Part shown: positions 35,458 through 45,723 of the stretch, one piece after another | Layout of the letters: every line of letters starts with the position of its first letter | Numbering within the stretch: position 1 is the stretch's first letter | Assembly: GCF_000264315.1 (NCBI RefSeq) | Contig: NZ_AJXU01000029.1 | Span: forward strand, 1 to 64,000 | From: Rhodanobacter fulvus Jip2 | Lineage (GTDB): Bacteria > Pseudomonadota > Gammaproteobacteria > Xanthomonadales > Rhodanobacteraceae | DNA length: 64,000 nucleotides | Direction of reading: 5' to 3' | The notes under the pieces: model-generated | What the model saw: only the letters and a program-made list of their open reading frames with translations | Told to the model about the DNA's origin: nothing | Database searches by the model: none | Made by a program: the position numbers and the translations under genes

Positions 35458-36165
35458 CTACTTCGGACGACTGGCGCCGCGGATGGCGCTGCCCAACTGG
35501 ATCGCCGTGACACCCGCCACCTCGCGCAGCGCGTCGGTCAAAGCGGTCATCCGGGTACTGTCCACGCCATGTTCGAAGATCAGGATGAGCTGGTCGTCGG
35601 CATCTTTGCGGCAATTCAGGATCAGCTTGAACAGCGGCAGCTGTTGCGCCGCCACCACGGCTTCCACGCCGGCCACCGCACCATCGTCAGCCAGGCTGAG
35701 CAGCACCCGCGGACGCAGGTTGTGGCGCGCAAACAAGCGTCGCTGCAACGGTTTGAGCAGTACCAGGATCACCCAGATCAACGCGGTGGTCATGGCTGCC
35801 GCCGCATACAGGCCGGCACCCGCGGCCAGGCCGATCGACGCCACCGCCCACAACCCGGCGGCGGTGGTCAGGCCACGCACCACCTGTTCGCGCTGCATGA
35901 ACAGGATGGTGCCGGCGCCGAGGAAGCCGATGCCGCTGACTACCTGCGCCGCCACGCGCGACGGGTCCAGCACCACGCGCGGGTTTTTCAGCGCATCGCC
36001 GAAACCGTAGGCCGACACGATGATCGCCAGCGCCGCGCCCACGCACACCAGCATGTGCGTACGCAGGCCGGCGGCCCATTCACGCCGCTCGCGGTCGGCG
36101 CCGATGACCGCGCCGAGCACGGCCGCCAGCACCAGTCGCTGCAGTATTTCCCACGTATCAAGCAT
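35458..36165 (-). CDS. MgtC/SapB family membrane protein
   Basis: This 235-residue inner-membrane protein has about five helices in the N-terminal 150 residues, with the MgtC signatures 'VIGADRERREWAAGLRTHMLV', 'VSGIGFLGAGTI' and 'RGLTTAAGLWAVASIGLAAG'. A soluble ACT-like C-terminal domain follows (about 165-235). MgtC proteins aid growth at low Mg2+ and inhibit ATP synthase in Salmonella; SapB-type members in other species lack a proven role. GGGAGG lies six bases before the ATG. It sits 60 bp downstream of glnE on the same strand and may be read through from it. Confidence 0.9.
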   Translation of the reverse strand: MLDTWEILQRLVLAAVLGAVIGADRERREWAAGLRTHMLVCVGAALAIIVSAYGFGDALKNPRVVLDPSRVAAQVVSGIGFLGAGTILFMQREQVVRGLTTAAGLWAVASIGLAAGAGLYAAAAMTTALIWVILVLLKPLQRRLFARHNLRPRVLLSLADDGAVAGVEAVVAAQQLPLFKLILNCRKDADDQLILIFEHGVDSTRMTALTDALREVAGVTAIQLGSAIRGASRPK

Positions 36166-36225
36166 GCCCGCCTCCCGTGATCCATCGGACGTCGCGACCC
36201 GCACCGATCCCACCCAGGTCGGCGG

Positions 36226-39066
36226 TCATTCGTCGAAGCTGAAACCCAGCGCCGCGGTGACCTCGCGCACGCTGGCGCAAAGCGTCGCCAGCGCCTCGTC
36301 ACGCGGCGCGATGCGCGAGCGCAGGTCCATCGTGCAACGCAGCGCGCGATGCAGCAGCTCGGCATGGGCGGCACCGAGCACGGCGGCCTGGTTGGCATTC
36401 ACCAGGCCGGCGTCGTGGCAGGCGCCGATCACCGAGGCATTGGCGGTGATCTCAAGCAGGCCCGGCCGCTGGGCGTGCGCCAGCACCAGTCCCTGCAGCG
36501 CGAACTCGATGTCCAGCAGGCCGCCGTGGCCCTGCTTCAGGTCGAATTGCGCCGCATCGGAGCGGTCGCGTTCGGCACGCCAGCGCTGGCGCATGCTGCT
36601 GACCTCGGCCAGTACGGCGACCGGATCGCGCGGCACGGCAAGGATTTCGCGACGGACTTCGGCGAGCTGAGCGGTGAGCGCGCGGTCGCCGGCCACGGGG
36701 CGCGCACGCAGCAAGGCCTGGTGCTCCCAGGTCCAGGCGCGGCCGCGCTGGTAGGCCACAAAGCCGTCGAGGCTGCTGACCAGCAAGCCCTTGGAGCCGT
36801 CCGGCCGCAGGCGCGTATCGACCTCGTACATGCGCCCGCCGCGGGTCAGCACGGTCAGCCAGTTCATCACCCGCTGCGCCAGGCGCTGGTACCAGCGCGC
36901 GCCTTCCAGCGGGCGCGCGCCGTCGCTCATCGCCTGCGCGCGGCGACCGTCATAGACGAAGACCAGGTCCAGATCCGAGGCGAAGCCCAGCTCCTCGCCG
37001 CCCAGGCTGCCATAGCCCAGCACGGCAAAGCCGGAGCCCTCGCCCGGCAGCCGGCCGTGCTGCACGGCCAGTTCGCGCTCGGCCAGCGAGGTGACCGTGG
37101 CGACCACCGATTCGGCCAGCGCGGCCAGCCGGCGCGCGGTGGCCACCGCGTCGGCGCGGCCATCGTTGAACGCCAGCCCCAGCCGGAAGGCGGTGCTGGC
37201 CTTGAACTCGTTGATGCGCTCCAGCTCCGCCTCGGCCTCGCGCTCGTCCAGCGTACCCAGCACGCGGGTGATCTCGGCGCTGATGTCGGCGCGCTTCAGC
37301 GGCAGCTGATCGATACGCGGATCGAGCACGTCGTCCAGCAGCAGCGGCTGCATGATGACCCGCTCGGCCAGGAACGCGCTGTCGCCGAACAGCCGGGCCA
37401 GCCGCTTGCGCGCCAGCGGTTGTTCTTCCAGCAACGCAAGATAGGCGGAGCGGCGCGCCACCGCCTGCACCAGGCGACACAGCCGCAGCATGCACGCCAC
37501 CGGCGCGGCGCTCTCGCGCGCCACACCGAACAGCTGCGGCATCAGCCGATCCAGCCGTTCGCGCGAGCGCGCCGACATCGCACGCACCGGCGAGGCTTGC
37601 GGCAGTTTCAGCAGCGCGTCGGCCAGCTCGGCGCCGGGCACGAAACCCGATGCCTCCAGCGTGCCCGCCTCCAGCGACTCGTCGCAGGCGCGCTGCCACA
37701 GCACGTTGTCGGCCGCGGGCACCTTGGCGGCGCGCCCGCCCTGCGGCATCAGCACGGCGGCAAACTCCTCGCTGACATGGGCGCGGTGGTGCGCCAACGT
37801 GGCGTTCAGGGTGTCCCAGTCGGGATGGCCCAGACCCAGCGCGATGCGCTCGCGGCTCAGCGCGTCGTCGGGGATGTCGTGGGTCTGCGCGTCGCGCAAC
37901 ATCTGTACCCGGTTTTCCAGCCGGCGCAGGAACAGGTAAGCCTCGCGCAGCATGCGCGCCCGCGAGGCGCCGATATGCCCGCGCGCCTCGCAGGCGGTCA
38001 GCGCCGGCAACAGGCCGCGCACCCGCATCGAGGGTTCCCGGCCGCCGCGGATCAGTTGGGTCAGCTGCACGATGAATTCGATTTCGCGGATGCCGCCGGG
38101 GCCCAGCTTCAGGTTGTCGGCCAGGTCCTTGCGCGCCACCTCGGCGTCGATCAGTGCCTTCATCTCGCGCAGTCCGGCGAAGGCGGTGTAGTCGAGGTAC
38201 TTGCGATAGATGAACGGCCGCAACAGCTCCTGCAACTGCTTGCCGGCCTGGCGATCGCCGGCCACCGGGCGCGCCTTGATCCAGGCGTAGCGCTCCCAGT
38301 CGCGGCCCTCGTTCTGGTAGTACTGCTCCATCGCCGCGAACGACAGCGCCAGGCGCCCGGCATTGCCGAACGGGCGCAGGCGCAGGTCGACGCGGGCGCA
38401 GATGCCATCCATGGTCGGCTCGTGCAGCAGCCGCACCAGTTGGCGTCCCAGCCGCACGAAATACTCGCTGTTGTCGAGCGTGCGCGCACCGTCGCTTTCA
38501 CCGCCGTGCGGATAGGCCAGCACCAGGTCGATGTCGGACGAGAAATTCAGCTCGCTGCCGCCGAGCTTGCCAAAGCCCACCACCACCAGCCGCTGCACGG
38601 CGCCGTCGCCATCGCGCGCCTGGCCGTAGCGCGCCGCCATCCACCGTTCCGACCAGCCCAGCGCGGCACTCAGCAAGGCCTCGTACAACACGCTGGTGGC
38701 CGACAGGGTTTCGGGCAGTTCGTCCAGGTCGTTGACGTCGCGGAACACCAGCCGCAAGGCCTCGGCGTGACGAAAGCGCCGCAGCGTTTCCATGCAGGCC
38801 GCTTCGTCGTCGGGCAACTTCAACGCGGCAATGCGCGTGGACGCATCGCCGCCTGCACGCAGCCGTTGCAGGCCCGGCGCCAGCAGTTCCGGCTGGTGGC
38901 ACCACACATCGAAGGCGAAATCGCTGGCCAGCAAAGTGTTGCGGATGCGCTCGGCCACACCGGCATCGTCGTGCAACGGGATGCCGGCGGCGCGGCAACG
39001 GGCCGCCAGGTCGCCATAGCGGTCGTCGATCAGCGCGCGCAGCGCGGGGGAAGGTTGGACAGGCAT
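36226..39066 (-). CDS. glnE: Bifunctional glutamine synthetase adenylyltransferase/adenylyl-removing enzyme
   Basis: This 946-residue two-headed nucleotidyltransferase adds AMP to, or removes AMP from, glutamine synthetase under control of PII. The N-terminal adenylyl-removing domain has GKLGGSELNFSSDIDL (166-181). The C-terminal adenylylating domain has the matching GSLGGEELGFASDLDL (near residue 690). Each carries the paired Asp of the GS-x-D-x-D nucleotidyltransferase motif. Full length is normal, so both halves are likely to work. The ATG at 39066 lies downstream of the divergent LTA-synthase-like gene (169-bp gap). No glnA or glnB is in the window. Confidence 0.96.
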   Translation of the reverse strand: MPVQPSPALRALIDDRYGDLAARCRAAGIPLHDDAGVAERIRNTLLASDFAFDVWCHQPELLAPGLQRLRAGGDASTRIAALKLPDDEAACMETLRRFRHAEALRLVFRDVNDLDELPETLSATSVLYEALLSAALGWSERWMAARYGQARDGDGAVQRLVVVGFGKLGGSELNFSSDIDLVLAYPHGGESDGARTLDNSEYFVRLGRQLVRLLHEPTMDGICARVDLRLRPFGNAGRLALSFAAMEQYYQNEGRDWERYAWIKARPVAGDRQAGKQLQELLRPFIYRKYLDYTAFAGLREMKALIDAEVARKDLADNLKLGPGGIREIEFIVQLTQLIRGGREPSMRVRGLLPALTACEARGHIGASRARMLREAYLFLRRLENRVQMLRDAQTHDIPDDALSRERIALGLGHPDWDTLNATLAHHRAHVSEEFAAVLMPQGGRAAKVPAADNVLWQRACDESLEAGTLEASGFVPGAELADALLKLPQASPVRAMSARSRERLDRLMPQLFGVARESAAPVACMLRLCRLVQAVARRSAYLALLEEQPLARKRLARLFGDSAFLAERVIMQPLLLDDVLDPRIDQLPLKRADISAEITRVLGTLDEREAEAELERINEFKASTAFRLGLAFNDGRADAVATARRLAALAESVVATVTSLAERELAVQHGRLPGEGSGFAVLGYGSLGGEELGFASDLDLVFVYDGRRAQAMSDGARPLEGARWYQRLAQRVMNWLTVLTRGGRMYEVDTRLRPDGSKGLLVSSLDGFVAYQRGRAWTWEHQALLRARPVAGDRALTAQLAEVRREILAVPRDPVAVLAEVSSMRQRWRAERDRSDAAQFDLKQGHGGLLDIEFALQGLVLAHAQRPGLLEITANASVIGACHDAGLVNANQAAVLGAAHAELLHRALRCTMDLRSRIAPRDEALATLCASVREVTAALGFSFDE

Positions 39067-39235
39067 GCCCGCATTGTGCCGCAGTGCGGCGTGCAGCCGA
39101 CACCGTTCCGGGCGAACGTGGTGAACCCATTGAAGCGCGCCCGTGCAGGCCCGAAACTGCGCGATCCGACCAACGTGCGGTTCATGTTGGCTTGATTACA
39201 TTCGCTGCCCCCGCGATGACAGCAACAGGACTGCC

Positions 39236-41125
39236 ATGTCGTTGAAACCCACCCGCCCTCCGCGCCGCTGGCATGCCCCGGTCTGGCGCACGCTTGCGCT
39301 GCTGGCCGTGGTGCTGGGTTTCGTGCTGCTGACCGGACTGATCGACGGCGGCGTCGGCGTGGTGCCCAGGCGCCTGCTCGACCAGGCCCGCTTCCCGTTC
39401 GCCAATGCCCTGCCCGGCCTGCTGCTGGCGGGCGTGCTGCTGCTGCTCACCCGCCGGCTGCTGCTGTCGTTCGGCATGGTGCTGCTGGTCGAAGGCGTGG
39501 TCTACGGGGTCAACGCGCTGAAGGTGGCGAACCTGGGCACGCCGCTGCTGCCGGCCGATTTCCAGATGGTGGGCCAGTTGCGCAAGGGCGGCATGCACCT
39601 GCTGTCCGGCTACCTGCCGCACAGCCCGTGGCCGTACCTGGGCTTGCTGGCCGCTCTGGCGCTGGTGATCGCGATGTGGCGTTTCGAGCCGCCGCTGCTG
39701 CCGCGGCGCACGGGCGGCAAACGCCTGCTTGCCGGCAGCGTGCTGGCGGCGGCGCTGCTCAGCCTGCTGCTGGGCGTGACCGCGTGGGAGCGTCTCTACA
39801 ACGGTCGCGTGCTGTGGCTGGAGCCGTGGTCGGCGATGTCCACCGCCAACCACTCGGGGCTGATCAGCGGGCTGATCATGTTCGACCTGCACTACGGCCA
39901 CGGCAAGAAGAAACCCGACCTCGCCCTGGCCAGGCAGCTGATTGCCGATTACGACCACCCGCTGCGGCAGCGCCTGCTGCAGCCCTCGGCGGGCGGCGCG
40001 CTGCCCGACATCGTGGTGGTGCAGAGCGAATCGTTCTTCGACCCAACCATCATGAAGGGTTACGAGCACAGCCACTTCACCCCCAACCTGCGCCGGCTGG
40101 CGCGGCAGGGGACCAGCGGCGAGCTGCACGTGCCGACCTTCGGCGGCGGCACCATCCGCACCGAATTCGAGATGCTGACCGGCCTGTCGTTGCGCTATTT
40201 CGACAACCTGCAATTTCCCTACCTGCAGCTGAGCCACGCCACCGTGCCCAGCCTGGTTCGCGTGCTGAACCAGCATGGCTACGACACGATTGCGCTGCAC
40301 GGCAACGACCCCGCGTTCTGGAACCGCAGCGCGGCATTCAAGGCGCTGGGCTTCGACAGCTTCGTGTCGCAGGCGTCGTTCCCCGCCGATGCGCCAATGG
40401 ATGGCAAATACATGGCCGACAGCGCCATGACCGACGAAATCCTGCGCCAGCTGAAGGACAGCGGCCCGCCGCAGTTCATCTTCGCCATCAGCATCGAGGC
40501 GCACGGGCCCTACGACATCGAGCCGGCCCACACTGCCGAGCGCGACGCCATCGCCGTACCGCAAGGCATCGAAGGGCGCGACAAGCTGGAGCTGCAGACC
40601 TACCTCTATCACATCGGCCACGCCGACGCCGAGCTGGGTCGGCTGGTGAAACAGCTGGCCACGCGCCGCCGCCCGAGCCTGGTGCTGTTCTACGGCGACC
40701 ACCTGCCGGCGCTCAGCAACAGCTACCAGATCGCCGGCTTCGTCGACGGCAAGGACATGCTGAGCCAGGCCGGTACCTGGCTGTTGATCGAGCCGCAACA
40801 TCCGATCAAGCCGGTGCACCTGGACACCGCCTCCTGGCTGCTTCCCGGCCTGCTGCTGGAACAGGTGGGCATCCACGATGACGCGTACTTCGCACTGACC
40901 CAATTGGTAGGCCCGGAACTGGCGGCGCTCACCGAGGCGCCCGGTGCACCGCCACCGACGGAAGGCACCGAGCAGCGCAAGCTGGACCAGGCCATGTCCA
41001 GCATCGACCAGCTGCGCATGGACGGGACACTCGACAGCCTGCTGCCGAAAGTCCTCGCGCCGATCAGCGGTGTTGCCCACGATGTCGCCCCGGCGCCGCC
41101 GCAGGCCGCCGCCGTCGGGTTTTAA
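39236..41125 (+). CDS. LTA synthase-like phosphoglycerol/phosphoethanolamine transferase
   Basis: This 629-residue inner-membrane protein has five N-terminal helices (about 20-205) and a large periplasmic sulfatase-fold domain (about 255-560). The domain has the catalytic Thr306 in FGGGTIRTEFE and metal ligands Glu265 (QSESFFD) and Asp488-His489 (YGDHLPAL). It resembles LtaS, but in Gram-negatives such enzymes move phosphoglycerol or similar groups onto periplasmic glucans or surface glycans (OpgB-like). The acceptor is unknown. The C-terminal 60 residues are extra and low in complexity. It is divergent from glnE and upstream of metK without a clear terminator between. Confidence 0.88.
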   Translation: MSLKPTRPPRRWHAPVWRTLALLAVVLGFVLLTGLIDGGVGVVPRRLLDQARFPFANALPGLLLAGVLLLLTRRLLLSFGMVLLVEGVVYGVNALKVANLGTPLLPADFQMVGQLRKGGMHLLSGYLPHSPWPYLGLLAALALVIAMWRFEPPLLPRRTGGKRLLAGSVLAAALLSLLLGVTAWERLYNGRVLWLEPWSAMSTANHSGLISGLIMFDLHYGHGKKKPDLALARQLIADYDHPLRQRLLQPSAGGALPDIVVVQSESFFDPTIMKGYEHSHFTPNLRRLARQGTSGELHVPTFGGGTIRTEFEMLTGLSLRYFDNLQFPYLQLSHATVPSLVRVLNQHGYDTIALHGNDPAFWNRSAAFKALGFDSFVSQASFPADAPMDGKYMADSAMTDEILRQLKDSGPPQFIFAISIEAHGPYDIEPAHTAERDAIAVPQGIEGRDKLELQTYLYHIGHADAELGRLVKQLATRRRPSLVLFYGDHLPALSNSYQIAGFVDGKDMLSQAGTWLLIEPQHPIKPVHLDTASWLLPGLLLEQVGIHDDAYFALTQLVGPELAALTEAPGAPPPTEGTEQRKLDQAMSSIDQLRMDGTLDSLLPKVLAPISGVAHDVAPAPPQAAAVGF

Positions 41126-41305
41126 GGTCCAGCCCACGGGCGGCCACCTCGCCGCGCCGCGCCGCCGGCTGGCGACGCGCCGGGCGGCTGAACACGGCTG
41201 GAATCCCGCCCACGACGTGCTTGCGCGAAGCTGCAAAACCGGGGATGGCGTTGTATCATCGCGCCTTTCTTTATCTTTCTATCCGTACAAAGGGATATAG
41301 CCGCG

Positions 41306-42505
41306 ATGTCCAACTACCTGTTCACCTCCGAATCGGTCTCCGAAGGCCATCCGGACAAGGTCGCCGACCAGATCTCCGATGCCGTGCTCGACGCCATCAT
41401 CGCGCAGGACCCGCGCGCCCGCGTCGCCTGCGAAACGATGGTCAAGACCGGCGTGGCGATCGTCGCCGGCGAAGTCACCACCAACGCCTGGATCGACCTC
41501 GAGGCGCTGACCCGCAAGGTGATCCTGGACATCGGCTACGACTCCTCCGACGTCGGTTTCGACGGCGCCACCTGCGGCGTGCTGAACCTGATCGGCAAGC
41601 AGTCGCCCGACATCAACCAGGGTGTGGATCGCAAGAAGCCCGAAGAACAGGGCGCCGGCGACCAGGGCCTGATGTTCGGCTACGCCACCAACGAAACCAA
41701 GACCTTCATGCCCGCCGCCATCCACTTCTCGCACCGCCTGGTCGAGCAGCAGGCCAAGGTGCGCAAGAAGAAGAACTCGCCGCTGCCGTGGCTGCGCCCG
41801 GACGCCAAGAGCCAGGTCACGCTGCGCTACGAGAATGGCGTGGCGGTGGCGATCGACGCGGTGGTGCTGTCCACCCAGCACGATCCGGGCGTCAAGCAGA
41901 AAGACCTCATCGAAGGCGTGCGCGAGCTGATCCTGAAGCCCGTGCTGCCGGAGAAGTGGCTGCACAAGGGCACCAAGTTCCACATCAACCCGACCGGCAA
42001 GTTTGTCATCGGCGGACCGGTGGGCGACTGCGGCCTCACCGGCCGCAAGATCATCGTGGACACCTACGGCGGCTGGGCGCGCCACGGTGGCGGTGCGTTC
42101 TCGGGCAAGGACCCGTCGAAGGTCGACCGCTCGGCTGCCTACGCCGCGCGCTACGTGGCCAAGAACATCGTGGCCGCCGGCATCGCCGACCGTTGCGAAG
42201 TGCAGGTGAGCTACGCCATCGGCGTGGCCCATCCCACCTCGATCTCGGTCACCACCTTCGGCACCGGCAAGATCAGCGACGAGCAGATCGAGAAGCTGAT
42301 CCGCAAGCATTTCGACCTGCGCCCGTTCGGCATTCTGAAGATGCTCGACCTGATCCACCCGATGTACCAGCAGACCGCCAGCTACGGCCACTTCGGCCGC
42401 ACGCCGCAGGAGCTGACCGACGCGAACGGCAACAAGTTCACCTCGTTCTCGTGGGAAAAGACCGACCGCGCCGAGGCGCTGCGCAAGGACGCGAAGCTGA
42501 AGTAA
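41306..42505 (+). CDS. metK: S-adenosylmethionine synthetase
   Basis: This 399-residue MetK makes SAM from methionine and ATP. Signatures '[20 protein letters not shown]' (in outline), '[12 protein letters not shown]' (about 117-128), '[18 protein letters not shown]' and '[11 protein letters not shown]' are all intact. The 180-bp leader holds a TATCAT box (near 41255) and a pyrimidine-rich stretch but no SAM riboswitch that I can fold. A clear terminator follows the stop codon. With ahcY and metF 12-14 kb downstream it completes three steps of the activated methyl cycle in this window. Confidence 0.98.
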   Translation: MSNYLFTSESVSEGHPDKVADQISDAVLDAIIAQDPRARVACETMVKTGVAIVAGEVTTNAWIDLEALTRKVILDIGYDSSDVGFDGATCGVLNLIGKQSPDINQGVDRKKPEEQGAGDQGLMFGYATNETKTFMPAAIHFSHRLVEQQAKVRKKKNSPLPWLRPDAKSQVTLRYENGVAVAIDAVVLSTQHDPGVKQKDLIEGVRELILKPVLPEKWLHKGTKFHINPTGKFVIGGPVGDCGLTGRKIIVDTYGGWARHGGGAFSGKDPSKVDRSAAYAARYVAKNIVAAGIADRCEVQVSYAIGVAHPTSISVTTFGTGKISDEQIEKLIRKHFDLRPFGILKMLDLIHPMYQQTASYGHFGRTPQELTDANGNKFTSFSWEKTDRAEALRKDAKLK

Positions 42506-42535
42506 GCGTCTGCGCAGACTTGCCACTTCGACGAA

Positions 42536-42561
42536 AGGCCCCGCACATGCGGGGCCTTTTG
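42536..42561 (+). terminator. Intrinsic terminator after metK
   Basis: AAGGCCCCGC-ACAT-GCGGGGCC followed by TTTT forms a 10-bp perfect stem with a T tract, 30 bp after the metK stop. Confidence 0.92.
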
Positions 42562-42626
42562 CGTTTCGTGTTCGCGACAGCCGAGCCGCATGTCTCCTTC
42601 CCACCTGCGGGGGAAGCGCCCGAAAC

Positions 42627-45533
42627 TCAGGGCGTGAGCATGCGGATGGCCTCGTCGCGCACGCTGCGCATGCTGGCGTTGAGGTTGGCCGGGTTCATGG
42701 CGATGACGGGATCCAGATACTCCTGGCGGACATTTTCGGCGGCATGTTGTGCGCCCAGTTCGGCAAGCGCGTAATGCAGGCGCGACGCACTCTCGATCGT
42801 ATGCGCATCGCGCGGCCCAAGCAGCTTCTCGCGCCCGGTCAACGCCTGCCGGTAGGCCACGCGCGCCGCCTTCCAGTCGCCCGCATCGCTGTTGATATCG
42901 CCGATCAGTGTCAGCGTGCCGAAGATGATCGGATGATCGTCACCCAGCGCACGGCGCTGCCCCGCCAGCGTGAGCTCGGCCTCGGCCAGCGCCTTCCGGT
43001 GCTGACCGGCGGCGTTCAGCAGGCTGGCCAGGCTGCCGTGGGCCATCAGCGTGTGAGGGTGGTTCGGCCCCAGCATGCGTTCATGCGACGCCAGAATCCT
43101 GCGCTCCAGCGCAATGGCTTTCGCGTAATACCCCTGCGCGATCGCCGGGTCATCGGCAAAATGCCCCTGTTTGGCCACCAGCCGCACCATCACCGTGAGT
43201 GACGCCATCGTGTCCGGATGATCCGGGCCGAGCAGTCGCTCGCGCGTGGCCACCACCCGATCCAGCAGCGCATGCGCCTGCTTGAACGCGGCCGGATCCT
43301 GCGCCAGGTAGACCTCGTCGGTGGCGACCATGTTCTGCGCGCGCAGCGTCTCGGGGTGATCCGCGCCCAGCTTGCGCTCGCGGATGGTCGCCACTTCGCG
43401 CGCCAGCTCCAGTGATTTCTCGTACTCGTGGCGGTAGTGCAGCAATTTGGCCAGCACCACCATGGCCTTGAGTGTTTCGGGGTGCTCCGCGCCCAGCTTG
43501 CCGCGGTCCAGCGCCACCAGCGCCTCGGCCTGCTTGCGCGCTTCGTCACGCATGCCCAGGCCGATGAGGGTGGTCACCAAGTCCTGCCGCAGTTCCATCA
43601 CACCGCTGTCGGTGGCCGGCAACGGCAGCTGCAGTTGCGCATACAGCTTCTGCTGCAGCGCCAACGCCTGCTGCAGATGGCCTTGCGCCGCCAGCACCCG
43701 ACCGCGCCCGGCTTCCGCCGCAACGCGCAACGGCGCGGTCACCGGCAGCGAGGACGATTCCCTGCCCGATTGCTTGAACAGTTGCGCCGCGGCATCCAGG
43801 TCGCCCTTGCGATACAGGGCCTGCGCCAGGTCGATCTGCGTCGAAAGCCGCGCCTGGTCATCGGCGGGCGCGTCGTGGTCGCGGGTCGCCAGCACCTTGC
43901 GCAATTCGGTGACGGCGTGCGGGTAACTGCCGATGTTCACCAGCACGCGGGCCAGGGACTGGCGCATGTCGGCGGCGAGTGTCGGTGCATCGGCAAACGC
44001 CGCGTCCAGGCTGTCCAGCGCGTGCGTCACCACGTAGGTATCCAGCACGTTGCGGGCGGTGTCGGTCGCCGAGATGCCGGCGAAGGCGCGCTGCAATTCC
44101 TCGACCGCGCCCTTGTCCGGCGCGGGCCCGTCCTTGCCGCTCGAGAGCATGGCGGTCAGTTGCCGCTCCTGATCGCGCTTGATCGCATGACCCATCGCGT
44201 CGATGTCCACGCTGTCGAACATCGACTGCTGGAAGTGCACGATGCGCTCCAGTTGCTGTTGCCGATGTTCGGCCAGCTGCTGCTGGGTGCGCGCCTGGCC
44301 AAGCGCATACAGCGATGAGCCCAGGCCGGACAGCACCGCGATCAGCAGCACCGACGCGGCCGCCAGCGGCCAGCGGTTGCGCTGCACGAAGCGGCGTACG
44401 CGATACAGCCGCACGCCGCGCCGCGCGTGCACCGGGTGGCGCGCCAGAAAACGCCGCAGGTCCGCCACCATTTCGCCCACGGTGGCGTAGCGTTCAGCCG
44501 CATGCCGACGCAGTGCTTTCAGCACGATCGCATCGATATCGGCCGGCACCGAGAACCCGGGCGTCTTCTCGCCGTTGAACTCTCTTGCCGCCGCCTTCGC
44601 GACACGGCTTGGCGCCACCACGGCGCCGCTGATGATGGCGTTGGTCAACAGGTGCGGCGTCACCAGATGCTGGAACGGCCGCCGCCCGGACACCAGCTGG
44701 TAAAGCACCACGCCCAGCGAATAGACGTCCGCGGCGGTGGTCAGCGGCTGGCGTTCGATCTGTTCCGGGCTGGCGTAGGCCAGGGTCAGCGCGTGGGCGC
44801 CGGTGGCGGTGTCGGCGACCTCAACGTGCTCGTCGATGATCCGCGCGATGCCGAAATCCAGCAGTTTCGGCTCGCCATATTCCGTTACCAGGATATTCGC
44901 CGGCTTGATGTCGCGATGGATGATGAGGTTGCGATGGGCGTATTCCACCGCCGCGCATACCTTCAGGAACAGCAACACGCGCTCGCGCAGGTCGGCCCCA
45001 TGGTGTTCGCACCAGGCATCGATGCGCTCGCCCTCGACGTACTCCATCGCCAGGAACTGCTTGCCATCTGTCAGCACGCCGCCATCGAGCAGATGCGCAA
45101 TGCCCGGATGCTCCAGCCGCGCCAGCACCTGCCGCTCGCGGGTGAAGCGCTCCAGCAGCACCGGCGAGCCTTCCGCCGACGCCTGCAGGAATTTCAGCGC
45201 CACCTGCTGCACGAAATCACCGTCGGTGCGCTCGGCCAGGTAGACCGTACCCATGCCGCCTTCACCCAGGCGGCGCAGCAAGCGGTATTGCCGCGGCGCC
45301 GAGGCCTGCGCGTCGTGGCCGCTGAGGTCGGCCGTCTGCATCTGGTCGCCCGGCATCGGCGCGGTGTGGCTGCTTTCGATGGCGCTGATCATCCAGCGCA
45401 CTTCGCGGCCGAGCTCCTCGTCGCCGGCCACCGCCGACGCGATCATTTCCTCGCGCGCATCCATGCCAAGCTCGATCGCCGCCATGGCGATAAGCTTCGC
45501 CTCGCGATAGCGATCCGTCAGTTGCCTGGTCAT
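42627..45533 (-). CDS. Membrane-anchored Ser/Thr protein kinase with TPR-type C-terminal region
   Basis: This 968-residue Hanks-type kinase has three parts. The cytoplasmic kinase domain (about 83-365) has G-loop GEGGMGTVYLAE (90-101), Lys114, catalytic HRD (206-208, HRDIKPANIL) and DFG (226-228), all intact. One transmembrane helix (about 388-411) follows. The periplasmic C-terminal half is made of TPR-like repeats, several with the pattern 'LGxDHPxT' typical of tetratricopeptide/NB-ARC-linked repeats. Such kinases in xanthomonads often pair with an ECF sigma factor, but none is adjacent here. The protein-binding periplasmic part suggests sensing; partner and target are unknown. Confidence 0.93.
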   Translation of the reverse strand: MTRQLTDRYREAKLIAMAAIELGMDAREEMIASAVAGDEELGREVRWMISAIESSHTAPMPGDQMQTADLSGHDAQASAPRQYRLLRRLGEGGMGTVYLAERTDGDFVQQVALKFLQASAEGSPVLLERFTRERQVLARLEHPGIAHLLDGGVLTDGKQFLAMEYVEGERIDAWCEHHGADLRERVLLFLKVCAAVEYAHRNLIIHRDIKPANILVTEYGEPKLLDFGIARIIDEHVEVADTATGAHALTLAYASPEQIERQPLTTAADVYSLGVVLYQLVSGRRPFQHLVTPHLLTNAIISGAVVAPSRVAKAAAREFNGEKTPGFSVPADIDAIVLKALRRHAAERYATVGEMVADLRRFLARHPVHARRGVRLYRVRRFVQRNRWPLAAASVLLIAVLSGLGSSLYALGQARTQQQLAEHRQQQLERIVHFQQSMFDSVDIDAMGHAIKRDQERQLTAMLSSGKDGPAPDKGAVEELQRAFAGISATDTARNVLDTYVVTHALDSLDAAFADAPTLAADMRQSLARVLVNIGSYPHAVTELRKVLATRDHDAPADDQARLSTQIDLAQALYRKGDLDAAAQLFKQSGRESSSLPVTAPLRVAAEAGRGRVLAAQGHLQQALALQQKLYAQLQLPLPATDSGVMELRQDLVTTLIGLGMRDEARKQAEALVALDRGKLGAEHPETLKAMVVLAKLLHYRHEYEKSLELAREVATIRERKLGADHPETLRAQNMVATDEVYLAQDPAAFKQAHALLDRVVATRERLLGPDHPDTMASLTVMVRLVAKQGHFADDPAIAQGYYAKAIALERRILASHERMLGPNHPHTLMAHGSLASLLNAAGQHRKALAEAELTLAGQRRALGDDHPIIFGTLTLIGDINSDAGDWKAARVAYRQALTGREKLLGPRDAHTIESASRLHYALAELGAQHAAENVRQEYLDPVIAMNPANLNASMRSVRDEAIRMLTP

Positions 45534-45723
45534 CCCCCACCCCCGTGTTGGCCAGTCAGTATAGACGCCTGGCGGTCGACAGCGCTTAGCGGGTGCGGAG
45601 GGGAACGGCCCAGCCAGCGCCTGCGATCAAACGGGCCCGACGAAACCCGGCCAGTGGCACATCACGTCGCGACAGGACTTTCGCGACCAGGGGATTTGCC
45701 GCCATCGCTATCGCGCCGCGCCC

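Noticed and set aside
41126-41305. A SAM riboswitch in the metK leader
   Set aside because: The leader has none of the SAM-I, SAM-II or SAM-IV core motifs that I can place, and no terminator/anti-terminator pair. A short pyrimidine-rich stretch alone is not evidence.
45534-45723. Further parts of the Res gene downstream of the remnant
   Set aside because: The remnant has its own stop codon at 45724 at the position expected for the family's C-terminus; no additional homologous sequence is seen beyond it.
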